Positions 42,025 to 50,890 of a stretch of 64,000 nucleotides of DNA are shown here, piece by piece (within the stretch, counting starts at the first letter, position 1; each line of letters starts with the position of its first letter). The stretch lies in the NCBI RefSeq assembly GCF_019904135.1, contig NZ_JAIOGQ010000012.1, positions 62,001 to 126,000 on the forward strand, written 5' to 3'. Under the pieces are notes generated by a model, which worked only from the letters and a program-made list of their open reading frames with translations, had not been told where the DNA came from and did not search any database. Source of the DNA: Paenibacillus caui. Lineage in GTDB: Bacteria; Bacillota; Bacilli; Paenibacillales; Paenibacillaceae. Made by a program: the position numbers and the translations under genes.

Positions 42025-43695
42025 TCAGTCCGTTATGGAAGCAAGCCCTTCGACATAATTATCGTTTCGCGGGGACGCCGGGCGTTCACGGCCGGGCGGA
42101 TTGAACCGCTGAATAACATAACCGACGACGGCAGGCAAAGCGAAGGTGACGATGCCGATCGTGATATTCAGGGCTCCGCCCATCAGGATCAGACTGAGGC
42201 CCATCAGAATGCTGTCAAAGATCACATGGGCAAACATGGCAGCGATATAACCGTGGCGGAGGAAAATATAACTGAACAGAAGTCCGATGAACGTCAGCTC
42301 AATCGGTCTTGAGATGACAGGATAAATCGGATACAGCGTATGTCCCAGCGCCCAGATGAACGTCGTAATGAGGCAGGCGACGAAGGTGCTGCGCACGATT
42401 TTTTTGAGCATCGGGATGCCGAACAGCCGGTAAACGGCTTCCTCTCCGATGCCCGCCATCCAGGCCATCAGCGGGAACAGCCACGGATAGACCATGTTGT
42501 AAGGCGACTGGGTTTCATCGGTCGTCGACCAGGTATGAATCGTCAGGCCAAGGACAATATAAATGACCGATTGAATACCGAGCAGAATGAGCGCCCAGGC
42601 GTAGCCGTTGATCGCGCTTTGCAGCACATGGCTTCCATACCCCGGATCGCGGGACCGCAACCACATATTCGAGCCTTTCACCTTCCATAGGCCATCCCCT
42701 CCGACCAGGGAGAAATAGATCGATGCGGCCATCACCAGCGTGGTGATCATCTGAAAGACGAGAGCAAAGGTCAGAGCCCCTCCGCTTAAGCCCTCTGCCT
42801 CAAAGGCAGGCATCATATTGAGCGTGCTGGCCACATTGATAAACAAATAGAATAAGCTCAGAAAAATGCCGCGTTTAAAGGAAGCGTAAGGCCGCGTTCT
42901 GGCGCTGTATACGATGGCCAGAATGCCGAGAATGAAGGTGAGCAGTCCGTATCCGGCCATGGTAAGCCAAGTCGCAAGCCGGGTCTGGCTGTTAATGTAA
43001 TCGGTATGCGCCTGCGGAACGCTGAAGCGTGATTCGAGGGAAGATACCTCCCCGTATTCAAAATGAAACTTAAGCTGCCCCTTTGTGTCCCCTAAGGTAT
43101 AACCTTTAACGTTATACGTTAAACCTATATCACTGGAGGTGTCCAGCGACAGCTGATCCGGATTAAACCCGAGCGCTTTCACGTAAGGAGCGGCGAGCTC
43201 TTCTTTTTCATCGGCAGTTATGCTGCCTTCCAGATCCTTTATCTTGGAACTTCCATCATCCTTCTTCAATAAATCGTCTTTCACGCGGATATTCCACAAT
43301 TCGCCCGCATCAAATCCGACGACATTGCCTTCTTTCATATTGATTTCGATATTCAAAGCGTCAAGATGCGAATCCGGGTGCTTGAACTGAACCCGAAATC
43401 TTTCCGTAGGAAACTGCTTTGCATATTTCCGGTTATATTCGGCAAGCAGATTTTCCTTGGACAAATAACCGTAAAGATCCGACTGAGTAGTATATGTAAC
43501 GGCAGCATTCTCCTTCGGTATGTTCGAAATCCCCAGCGTATTCGCGGCGAAATCGGCCGCTGTTTGCACAGCCTGTTCCTTGCTGATCGAGCTGCCGGAG
43601 TCCGGCGACTCCGAGCTTGTCATCGGCAGCACCTGTACAATCACAAACAGAACAAGACCGAGCAAGGCCAGACTCCATAGCACTTTTGGTTTCAA
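42025..43695 (-). CDS. CPBP-family intramembrane protease-like protein
   Basis: 556-residue membrane protein. N-terminal signal anchor (LKPKVLWSLALLGLVLFVIVQ), then about 240 extracytoplasmic residues, then eight or so transmembrane helices with the CPBP (Abi/CAAX) motifs EEAVYRLFG, FIWALGHTLYP and HVIFD near the C terminus. The Glu-Glu, His and His/Asp positions expected for a metal site are present. Family roles range from CAAX-type proteolysis to bacteriocin self-immunity. The start is TTG 43695, eight bases after AAAGGAG; the longer frame lacks support. Ends with GRERPASPRNDNYVEGLASITD, a hydrophilic tail. The large external domain is unusual in length for the family. Confidence 0.75.
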   Translation of the reverse strand: MKPKVLWSLALLGLVLFVIVQVLPMTSSESPDSGSSISKEQAVQTAADFAANTLGISNIPKENAAVTYTTQSDLYGYLSKENLLAEYNRKYAKQFPTERFRVQFKHPDSHLDALNIEINMKEGNVVGFDAGELWNIRVKDDLLKKDDGSSKIKDLEGSITADEKEELAAPYVKALGFNPDQLSLDTSSDIGLTYNVKGYTLGDTKGQLKFHFEYGEVSSLESRFSVPQAHTDYINSQTRLATWLTMAGYGLLTFILGILAIVYSARTRPYASFKRGIFLSLFYLFINVASTLNMMPAFEAEGLSGGALTFALVFQMITTLVMAASIYFSLVGGDGLWKVKGSNMWLRSRDPGYGSHVLQSAINGYAWALILLGIQSVIYIVLGLTIHTWSTTDETQSPYNMVYPWLFPLMAWMAGIGEEAVYRLFGIPMLKKIVRSTFVACLITTFIWALGHTLYPIYPVISRPIELTFIGLLFSYIFLRHGYIAAMFAHVIFDSILMGLSLILMGGALNITIGIVTFALPAVVGYVIQRFNPPGRERPASPRNDNYVEGLASITD

Positions 43696-43886
43696 AAAGA
43701 CAACTCCTTTAATAATGTTCTTTAAAAGTAACATAACATAAATGCGGCGATGCTTTCCAGAAAGACCTGACATGACCCAAGGCTTGCGGGCCCGAAAATG
43801 GACAGCAAAATAAAACCGGAGCATGCTTGATTAGCCTATATTATACTACTGCATGGCGAAGGGGATTCCGGATTCGGTCAAATATT

Positions 43887-43915
43887 TTGTGATTCACCGA
43901 AATAAAGCTTATAAT
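43887..43915 (+). promoter_or_regulatory. sigma-A promoter of the ktr gene
   Basis: TTGTGA (43887-43892), 17-bp spacer, TATAAT (43910-43915). Confidence 0.75.
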
Positions 43916-43953
43916 CCTTGTTATATGATTGCATAAGGGGAATGACCATTGTT

Positions 43954-44631
43954 ATGAAAAATCAGCAGTTTGCCATAATTGGTTTGGGCCGTTTCGGTTC
44001 AAGCCTTGCTCTTGAGCTCATGGATTTGGGCTATGAAGTGCTCGGAATTGATCGGGACGAGGAAGTCGTCGGGAATATGAGCAATTTTCTGACTCATACC
44101 GTGGTTGCAGATGCGACGGATGAGGACGTGCTGCGTTCGCTCGGGATCCGGAATTTTGATTGCGGCATCGTGGCAATCGGCGAAGATATGCAGGTCAGTA
44201 TTTTGGCGGCGATTTTGCTGAAAGAGCTGGGAATGAAGCAGGTCGTCGCCAAAGCGGTGTCCGTGCTGCATGGCCGGGCGCTCGAGAAGCTTGGCGTGGA
44301 CCGGGTTATTTTTCCGGAGCGGGATATGGGTATCCGGGTGGCCCACCAGCTGGTCACACCGAATCTGCTGGATTACATTGAATTGTCGAAAGACTACAGC
44401 ATTGTGGAGTTGACCGTGCCGGCGGCTCTGGATGGCAAAACGATCAGCGATCTTGAACTCCGGTCGCGGTTCGGCTGCAGCATTGTTGCGCTGCAAAAGC
44501 TGAACGGCTGCATTGTTGCGCCGACTTCGATGGATCGGCTAACCTCGAATGATATCATGGTCATCATCGGGACCAATGAAAGCATACACGAATTCGAAAG
44601 TTCCCTTGATGAATATGAGGAAGGCCAATAA
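43954..44631 (+). CDS. Ktr/Trk-type potassium channel regulatory protein (KtrA/KtrC)
   Basis: 225-residue RCK protein: a Rossmann RCK_N domain with GLGRFGSSLALEL (nucleotide site GxGxxG) and an RCK_C domain from about residue 140. It assembles as a ring beneath a Ktr channel and gates K+ uptake, responding to ATP/ADP and c-di-AMP. Length equals B. subtilis KtrA/KtrC. Start ATG 43954 follows AAGGGG; an earlier ATG at 43942 sits on the ribosome site. No ktrB/D gene adjacent, which is the KtrC-like arrangement. The leader is too short for a c-di-AMP riboswitch. Confidence 0.88.
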   Translation: MKNQQFAIIGLGRFGSSLALELMDLGYEVLGIDRDEEVVGNMSNFLTHTVVADATDEDVLRSLGIRNFDCGIVAIGEDMQVSILAAILLKELGMKQVVAKAVSVLHGRALEKLGVDRVIFPERDMGIRVAHQLVTPNLLDYIELSKDYSIVELTVPAALDGKTISDLELRSRFGCSIVALQKLNGCIVAPTSMDRLTSNDIMVIIGTNESIHEFESSLDEYEEGQ

Positions 44632-44735
44632 ATTCGGTATTGTATTGAAAAGGCAATCATCCTACGGAAAGCCTGCAGGACAAGCACCTCTGGCGGCTGC
44701 TTTGTCCAAGGGCTGCCCGTTCCACGGCTGAAGCT

Positions 44736-45650
44736 TTATTTGGCCGGAAAAGACAGGCTGCTCCGGAACAGATCCTTGATTTCTGCTGCCCATTCCTGGG
44801 TCTGGGCCCCGGTGTCGGTTTTATGGGGATAGATCAGGCAGGTGGCGCGCCGGGTCTCCTCGAGCTCCTTCAGGTGTACGGAGACCAGATCATTGTCGCG
44901 CAGCAGCTGCGGGCGCAAATACGATCTCGGCAGCAGCGCGGCCGCCTTGCAGATGGGAAGCAGCCGGACAATGGCTTCGAAAGAATCGATCTCCATCCGA
45001 GTGTCGGGAATCACGGCGTATTTGCCGACGAGTTCATCCACCAGCCTGCGGTACCAGGTTCCTTTGGAGAAAGTGATCATCGGCAGGCCGTTCAGGCTCT
45101 CCATGGAGGCTGTTTTGCCCTCCAGACCCAGCTCGTGCTGGCGGGGAACGACCAGCTCCAGATGGTCCTGAAACAGCGGAACGCACTGCAGTCCCGGTTC
45201 GGCAATGGAGGAGGCGATGACGCCGAGATCGATTTTGCTGTCTTTGACCTGGGATACGATTTCATGTGTTTTCCCGGTGACGAGCTTAAGCTCCGTGTCG
45301 GGGTATTTGTTCATAAGCGCCTCGACAAGCGGAGGCAGCGTTGTCTGGATCGTTGTCAGGCTGGCGCCAAGCGTCACGATCGTGCGGGCTGCCATTTTGT
45401 AGCGGGAGATGGATTGCATGAACTGATGATGGCGCCGCCGCTGCTCCATGGCATACGTATAGGCCGCCTGGCCCGTTTCGGTGAGTTCGAGCCGTTTTCC
45501 TTTACGATAAAAGAGGGCAACGCCAAAATCCTCCTCCAGCTTCGCGATTTTGCGGGAAAGGGCGGGCTGAGACAAATTTAATAGCTTTGACGCCTTGTTC
45601 AAGCTGGACTGCTCCACTACCGTTGTGAATACCAGCAAATCCTCAAACAT
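44736..45650 (-). CDS. LysR-family regulator divergent from sdhCAB
   Basis: 304-residue LysR-type regulator. N-terminal winged helix MFEDLLVFTTVVEQSSLNKA with recognition segment LSQPALSRKIAKLEEDFG; effector domain of two alpha/beta lobes follows. The ATG at 45650 follows AAAGGAAGCG. It is transcribed away from sdhCAB across a 271-bp gap, so it probably controls that operon and itself; CcpC/CcpE-type LysR proteins regulate TCA-cycle genes in other Firmicutes, and this may be one of them. The effector is unknown. Confidence 0.8.
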   Translation of the reverse strand: MFEDLLVFTTVVEQSSLNKASKLLNLSQPALSRKIAKLEEDFGVALFYRKGKRLELTETGQAAYTYAMEQRRRHHQFMQSISRYKMAARTIVTLGASLTTIQTTLPPLVEALMNKYPDTELKLVTGKTHEIVSQVKDSKIDLGVIASSIAEPGLQCVPLFQDHLELVVPRQHELGLEGKTASMESLNGLPMITFSKGTWYRRLVDELVGKYAVIPDTRMEIDSFEAIVRLLPICKAAALLPRSYLRPQLLRDNDLVSVHLKELEETRRATCLIYPHKTDTGAQTQEWAAEIKDLFRSSLSFPAK

Positions 45651-45871
45651 GACAGCGCTTCCTTTCCTATTTTTACAAACCTGTTCCATTTGCTTATTCG
45701 ATAATCGCATAACATTTAATAAATATATTGCAATTCCATTATAAGATAAAAAAGAGTAACATTGAAGGCGACACAAGTTGTTCACATCTTATGTTATGAC
45801 AGAGAGCGACCGGCGTATGGTCAAACCAAAATGCACTTTGACGCCTTGCCGCGATTTGAATCGAATTAAAG

Positions 45872-45885
45872 TGTAAACGCCATCA
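45872..45885 (+). promoter_or_regulatory. candidate cre site in front of sdhC
   Basis: TGTAAACGCCATCA matches the CcpA cre consensus (TGWNANCGNTNWCA) with one mismatch and lies 36 bp before the sdhC start. Catabolite control of succinate dehydrogenase is biologically plausible. Confidence 0.5.
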
Positions 45886-45921
45886 TCGGCAAAGACGGAA
45901 CGGAAAGGGGTATGCGGATTT

Positions 45922-46593
45922 ATGAAAGGGTTTTATTCCAGAAAACTGCACTCGCTGCTGGGTGTCATTCCGTTAGGTTTTTTTATTCTGGAACATATGA
46001 TCACCAATTTTTCGGCGGTGGAAGGAGGCGAGCAGGGCTTCAAAGACAGCGTGGTTTGGATCAACAGCCTGCCGCTGGTGCTCATCCTTGAGATTTTCGG
46101 CATCTGGCTGCCGCTGCTTTATCATGGTGTATACGGGACTTATATAGCTCTTCAGGCCAAGCCGAATAACGGGCGCTTCAGACATGAACGCAACCTCAGA
46201 TATCTGCTGCAGAGGGTAACCGGCGTCATAGCCCTTTTCTTCATCGGCTGGCACATCTGGGAGACGCGCGTTCAGGTTGCGCTCGGCAATGTAACGCATG
46301 AGGAGCTTGGCGGACTCATCCATGATATCGTTTCCCAGCCCGTATTCTTTATGATCTATTTGATCAGCGTACTGGCGGTTTCCTTCCATTTCACCAACGG
46401 GCTTTGGTCGTTTATGGTCAGCTGGGGAATCACGATTGGACCGCGGGCACAGCGGGTTTCTTCCTATATCTGCATGGGACTTTTCGTTATAGTGGCGGTC
46501 ATGTTCACCTGGTCGCTGTTCGTATTCCGGGGTATGGAATTTGAGGCAAGCGGCACAGCCATGCTGCACACGCTGAAGACAGTCATAGGATAA
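45922..46593 (+). CDS. sdhC: succinate dehydrogenase cytochrome b558 subunit
   Basis: 223-residue membrane anchor with five transmembrane helices, matching the Bacillus-type diheme cytochrome b558. Heme-ligand His candidates occur in KLHSLLGVIPLGFFILEHM, LLYHGVYG, FFIGWHIWE and VSFHFTNGLW. It passes electrons from SdhB to menaquinone. Start ATG 45922 follows GAAAGGGG. Followed within 15 bp by sdhA; operon order sdhCAB as in B. subtilis. Confidence 0.93.
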   Translation: MKGFYSRKLHSLLGVIPLGFFILEHMITNFSAVEGGEQGFKDSVVWINSLPLVLILEIFGIWLPLLYHGVYGTYIALQAKPNNGRFRHERNLRYLLQRVTGVIALFFIGWHIWETRVQVALGNVTHEELGGLIHDIVSQPVFFMIYLISVLAVSFHFTNGLWSFMVSWGITIGPRAQRVSSYICMGLFVIVAVMFTWSLFVFRGMEFEASGTAMLHTLKTVIG

Positions 46594-46608
46594 GGAGTGA
46601 CAATCAAT

Positions 46609-48354
46609 ATGGCAAATCAAGGCATCATTGTCGTAGGCGGCGGTCTCGCAGGCCTGATGGCGACGATTAAAGCGGCCGAGGCAGGCGTTCCTGTATCGCT
46701 GTTCTCGCTCGTTCCCGTAAAGCGTTCGCATTCGGTTTGCGCCCAGGGCGGCATCAACGGCGCCGTAAATACGAAAGGGGAAGGGGATTCTCCCTGGGAG
46801 CATTTTGACGATACGGTATATGGCGGGGATTTCCTGGCGAATCAGCCTCCGGTCAAGGCGATGTGCGAGGCGGCTCCCGGCATCATCCACCTGATGGACC
46901 GCATGGGCGTCATGTTCAACCGTACGCCGGAAGGGCTGCTCGATTTTCGCCGTTTCGGCGGCACGAAGCACCACCGTACGGCGTTTGCGGGGGCCACGAC
47001 CGGACAGCAGCTTCTGTACGCCCTGGACGAACAGGTGCGCCGCTATGAAGCGGCAGGGCTCGTAACGAAGTACGAAACGTGGGAATTTTTAAGCGCGGTG
47101 ATGGATGATGAAGGCATTTGCCGCGGCATATGCGCCCAAAATCTCCGTTCAATGGAGATTACATCGTTTGCCGCAGACGCGACGATTCTCGCCACAGGCG
47201 GACCCGGCATCATTTTCGGAAAAACGACCAACTCCGTAATCAACACCGGTACGGCGGCAAGCGCGGTTTATCAGCAGGGCGTGCATTACGCCAACGGCGA
47301 ATTCATTCAGATTCACCCGACGGCGATTCCGGGGGATGACAAGCTGCGCTTGATGTCCGAATCGGCGCGCGGCGAAGGCGGGCGGATCTGGACCTACAAG
47401 GACGGCAAACCCTGGTACTTCCTTGAGGAAAAATATCCGGCCTACGGCAACCTCGTTCCCCGGGATATTGCCACCCGCGAAATTTTCCACGTCTGCGTCG
47501 ATATGAAGCTGGGCATTAACGGCGAGAACATGGTTTACCTGGATCTCTCGCACAAAGATCCGAAGGAGCTTGACGTGAAGCTCGGCGGCATTATCGAAAT
47601 TTATGAGAAATTTATGGGAGACGATCCGCGCAAAATTCCGATGAAGATTTTCCCGGCCGTGCATTATTCGATGGGCGGCATGTGGGTGGATTTCAACCAG
47701 ATGACCAATGTTCCCGGCCTGTTCGCCGCCGGAGAATGCGAATATCAATATCACGGAGCGAACCGCCTTGGCGCCAATTCGCTTGTTTCTGCGATCTACG
47801 GCGGCATGGTTGCAGGGCCGAAGGCGATCGAATATATACGCGGCCTGAAGAAGTCCTCAGGCGATGTATCCCCTGCTGTGTTTGAGGCCTCGAAGAAGGC
47901 TCAGGAGCAAAAGTACGAGCGGCTGCTGGCGATGAACGGAACCGAGAACGCTTATGTTATTCATAAGGAGCTTGGCCAGTGGATGACCGACAACATGACG
48001 GTCGTGCGCTACAACAGCAAGCTGGAAGCGACCATAGGCAAAATAAAAGAGCTGAAGGAGCGCTATCTGCGCATCAATATCAATGATTCGTCCCGCTGGA
48101 ACAATACCGGGGCGTCCTTCACCCGCCAGCTGTGGAACATGCTGGAGCTGGCCGAGGCGATGACGCTCGGGGCGCTGCTTCGCAACGAGAGCCGCGGCGC
48201 TCATTACAAGCCGGACTATCCTAAGCGAAACGACGAGGAATTTCTGAAGACGACGAAGGCAAAATGGACCTCGGACGGGCCGCAAATTTCTTATGAAGAT
48301 GTGGACGTATCGTTGATACCTCCCCGGATCCGGGATTATTCCAAGGATAAGTAA
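46609..48354 (+). CDS. sdhA: succinate dehydrogenase flavoprotein subunit
   Basis: 581-residue FAD subunit that oxidises succinate to fumarate. Rossmann motif IIVVGGGLAGLMATIKAAE; covalent FAD region KRSHSVCAQGGINGA; substrate-site residues in HPTAIPGDDKLRLMSESARGE and RDIATREIFHV; HYSMGGMWVD and GECEYQYHGANRLGANSL near the FAD ribityl site. The start is ATG 46609, ten bases after AAGGAG. Central gene of the operon. Confidence 0.96.
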   Translation: MANQGIIVVGGGLAGLMATIKAAEAGVPVSLFSLVPVKRSHSVCAQGGINGAVNTKGEGDSPWEHFDDTVYGGDFLANQPPVKAMCEAAPGIIHLMDRMGVMFNRTPEGLLDFRRFGGTKHHRTAFAGATTGQQLLYALDEQVRRYEAAGLVTKYETWEFLSAVMDDEGICRGICAQNLRSMEITSFAADATILATGGPGIIFGKTTNSVINTGTAASAVYQQGVHYANGEFIQIHPTAIPGDDKLRLMSESARGEGGRIWTYKDGKPWYFLEEKYPAYGNLVPRDIATREIFHVCVDMKLGINGENMVYLDLSHKDPKELDVKLGGIIEIYEKFMGDDPRKIPMKIFPAVHYSMGGMWVDFNQMTNVPGLFAAGECEYQYHGANRLGANSLVSAIYGGMVAGPKAIEYIRGLKKSSGDVSPAVFEASKKAQEQKYERLLAMNGTENAYVIHKELGQWMTDNMTVVRYNSKLEATIGKIKELKERYLRININDSSRWNNTGASFTRQLWNMLELAEAMTLGALLRNESRGAHYKPDYPKRNDEEFLKTTKAKWTSDGPQISYEDVDVSLIPPRIRDYSKDK

Positions 48355-48436
48355 AGGTTTCATGTTAAGGGGAGAGAGGGCCTCATCATCAAGCTGCCTG
48401 GAAAAATCGCGAATAATACGCTAGGAGGGAAAGGCA

Positions 48437-49201
48437 ATGGCCGAAATTACGACCGCCGCCAAAAAGGTGAAATTGATCGTCACGCGCCAGGATGCGCCGG
48501 AATCGGCACCCTATACCGAGGAATTCGAGCTGAACTATCGGCCTGGCATGAATGTCATAAGCGCGCTTATGGAGATTCAGCGCAACCCCGTCAATGCCAA
48601 AGGAGACCATACGGTGCCGGTATGCTGGGAATTCAACTGCCTGGAGGAAGTGTGCGGCGCATGCTCCATGGTGATTAACGGCAAGCCGCGGCAGGCCTGC
48701 GCGGCGCTGGTGGATAAGCTGGAACAGCCGATCCGCATTGAACCGATGAAGACATTCCCGGTTGTCCGGGATCTGATCATTGACCGCAGCCGTATGTTTA
48801 ATGCGCTGAAACGGGTCAAGGCATGGATTCCGATCGACGGCACTTATGATCTTGGACCCGGGCCTAGAATGCCCGAGAAGAAGCGTCAATGGGCCTATGA
48901 ATTGTCCAAATGCATGACATGCGGAGTGTGTCTGGAAGCATGCCCGAACGTGAATGAAAAGACCAACTTTATCGGTCCGGCCGCTATTTCACAGGTGCGG
49001 CTGTTCAATGCGCATCCGACCGGCGAAATGAACGCCGAAGAACGTCTGGAAGCCCTGATGGAAGACGGGGGCATCGAAGGCTGCGGCAACTCCCAAAACT
49101 GCGTTCGGGCCTGTCCCAAGGGCATTCCGCTTACGACTTCGATTGCGGAAATGAACAAGCAGACGACCAAGCATATGTTCAAGCGCTGGCTCACAAGCTG
49201 A
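48437..49201 (+). CDS. sdhB: succinate dehydrogenase iron-sulfur subunit
   Basis: 254-residue electron-transfer subunit. [2Fe-2S] ligands in CWEFNCLEEVCGACSM and QAC; C-terminal cluster ligands in CMTCGVCLEACPN and CGNSQNCVRACPKGIPL, for the [4Fe-4S] and [3Fe-4S] centres. It links SdhA and SdhC. Start ATG follows AGGAGGGAAAGGC, 82 bp after sdhA. Confidence 0.96.
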   Translation: MAEITTAAKKVKLIVTRQDAPESAPYTEEFELNYRPGMNVISALMEIQRNPVNAKGDHTVPVCWEFNCLEEVCGACSMVINGKPRQACAALVDKLEQPIRIEPMKTFPVVRDLIIDRSRMFNALKRVKAWIPIDGTYDLGPGPRMPEKKRQWAYELSKCMTCGVCLEACPNVNEKTNFIGPAAISQVRLFNAHPTGEMNAEERLEALMEDGGIEGCGNSQNCVRACPKGIPLTTSIAEMNKQTTKHMFKRWLTS

Positions 49202-49276
49202 CTTAAGCTGATCGCGGCTTATCGCTTAGTCCAATCAATTTTCGCTACCCTTGAATGAATTAGGAAGGAGCATGTC

Positions 49277-49885
49277 ATGATGAAGTCCCGTAAGGCTGAG
49301 CTTGTCCAAAAGTTTCCTTCGCTTCAGAGTGACCGTCTGCTGCTGCGCAAGGTGCTGCCCGAGGACGGAGATCCCTTGTACCGGATGTTAAACGATCCGA
49401 AAGTGAGCAGGCACATTTCATTCCGCCCGGAAACTTTAAGTTTTCCCGAGCGTTTGAACCGTTATTTCGAAGATTGCAATTATACATTAAGCTCGTTGCA
49501 TTTTGCAATTGTGCTGCAGGAGGATAGGACTTTTACTTTTGCCGGCTTGTGCTCGTATCAGCACTGGAATGAGAAAAGGGGCAGCGCAAGCATGGGGTAC
49601 ATGGTCCTGCCGGAATACTGGAACCGGGGAATCGCGACCGAAGCGGCTCGCCTGCTGTTGTCTTTCGGTTTTGACGATCTTGAGTTAAAGGCGGTTTACG
49701 CATCGTGCGTTTCAGATAACGCTCCTTCGCAGCGAGTGCTGATCAAATGCGGTTTTGAACCGGCGGACAAGGATAGGGATGGTATCGGGTTTCCTAAACG
49801 GGAAAAGCGGCTTGGCTCGAGTTATGTAATGACAGCCGAGAAGAGGAAAAAATCTGAAGAGGGGTATACTTTGTTACACAAATGA
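49277..49885 (+). CDS. GNAT acetyltransferase (RimJ/RimL-like)
   Basis: 202-residue GNAT protein. SDRLLLRKVLPEDGDPLYRM opens the fold, SMGYMVLPEYWNRGIATEAA is motif A with the acetyl-CoA loop, and NAPSQRVLIKCGFEPA is motif B. Resembles ribosomal-protein N-acetyltransferases and their relatives, which modify small molecules or protein N termini; substrate unknown. Start follows GGAAGGAG. Confidence 0.85.
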   Translation: MMKSRKAELVQKFPSLQSDRLLLRKVLPEDGDPLYRMLNDPKVSRHISFRPETLSFPERLNRYFEDCNYTLSSLHFAIVLQEDRTFTFAGLCSYQHWNEKRGSASMGYMVLPEYWNRGIATEAARLLLSFGFDDLELKAVYASCVSDNAPSQRVLIKCGFEPADKDRDGIGFPKREKRLGSSYVMTAEKRKKSEEGYTLLHK

Positions 49886-49966
49886 AATATTACTGTGATT
49901 TTATCCTAACAGAAAGCGGGTAATATGAAGACATGACCCCCTTTTGAATATATATATCTGCTTTTG

Positions 49967-49998
49967 GAATCCGGAAGTTTCCGGGTTCTCTTTTTTTT
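49967..49998 (+). terminator. terminator of the GNAT gene
   Basis: Arms GAATCCGGAA (49967-49976) and TTCCGGGTTC (49979-49988) with one G-T pair, then eight T. Confidence 0.8.
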
Positions 49999-50021
49999 GT
50001 GTATAAACCGTTCCGGGACAA

Positions 50022-50045
50022 TAAAAAAAGAGCCGCAAAGCGGCT
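50022..50045 (-). terminator. terminator of the PHP phosphatase gene
   Basis: Minus-strand stem AGCCGC / GCGGCT (50031-50036, 50040-50045) followed by a T tract (A run 50023-50030 on the plus strand). Confidence 0.8.
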
Positions 50046-50051
50046 TTAAGT

Positions 50052-50861
50052 TTATAGAGGCACGGTTTGTTTCTGCTTTTGCTTGAAATAGACCCAATGC
50101 GTAAACCCGATCTCCTTGAGTCTTGCCGCTACCTCTTCCCATTCATCGGCTACCCGCGACGGCACATGGGCATCGGAACCAAACGTAACCTCGACGCCAT
50201 AATGCAGAGCCCGTTCCAGAATATCATCGGAAGGATACCAGCCGCCGCTCAGCTTCGTTTTGCCTGAGGTATTGATTTCGATAGCCGTTTTGCATTCGGC
50301 AATGGTCTGAAGCGTCTCATCGATGGCCTCGGCTGCCGGGATGTCTGTGAAGCGCGGATAATTTCCCTTCATCGCATCGATGTGGCCCAGAATCTGGAAC
50401 ATGCCACTGCGCGCGGATTGCCGGATCAGATCGTAGTAATTTTTCTTGTGCAGCAGTTGTTCCGCAGAGCTCAGACCCTTCCAACGGTTTTTATTGAAAA
50501 TACTGATATTATCACTGCTGTGCACGGAGCCGATAATATAATCAAAGGGATATGCGGAAAGGGCGGAGCGGTAAATTTCAGCATGCTCCGGAAAGAAGTC
50601 CGACTCGATTCCGAGCAGGACATCAATCCGGCCTTCATATTCTGCTTTCAGCTTGAGTACCTCTTCGACATAAGACTTAAGTTCCTTTTTGGCCATCGCA
50701 ATTCGCGGAAACGGATGCTCTTCGGGACTGCCGAAATAAGGAGTGTGGTCGCTGATACCGATGACCTGCAGCCCTGCTGCAATGCCGGCCTCAATATAGT
50801 CCCGAATCGTTCCATCGGCATGACCGCAGCGAAAATGGTGAGTATGAAGGTCGAATTTCAT
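50052..50861 (-). CDS. PHP-type histidinol-phosphatase
   Basis: 269-residue PHP-fold metal phosphatase. The metal ligands cluster in DLHTHHFRCGHADG, GISDHTPY, GIESDFFPEH, IIGSVHS, LGHIDAMKG and FGSDAHVPS. This is the HisK/HisJ form used for the eighth step of histidine synthesis in Bacillota, although related PHP proteins have other substrates. The ATG follows AAAGGACATACGTCA, a moderate ribosome site. Only 29 bp separate it from the LysR gene transcribed in the same direction upstream. Confidence 0.8.
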   Translation of the reverse strand: MKFDLHTHHFRCGHADGTIRDYIEAGIAAGLQVIGISDHTPYFGSPEEHPFPRIAMAKKELKSYVEEVLKLKAEYEGRIDVLLGIESDFFPEHAEIYRSALSAYPFDYIIGSVHSSDNISIFNKNRWKGLSSAEQLLHKKNYYDLIRQSARSGMFQILGHIDAMKGNYPRFTDIPAAEAIDETLQTIAECKTAIEINTSGKTKLSGGWYPSDDILERALHYGVEVTFGSDAHVPSRVADEWEEVAARLKEIGFTHWVYFKQKQKQTVPL

Positions 50862-50890
50862 TGACGTATGTCCTTTCCTTAGAAGATGGG

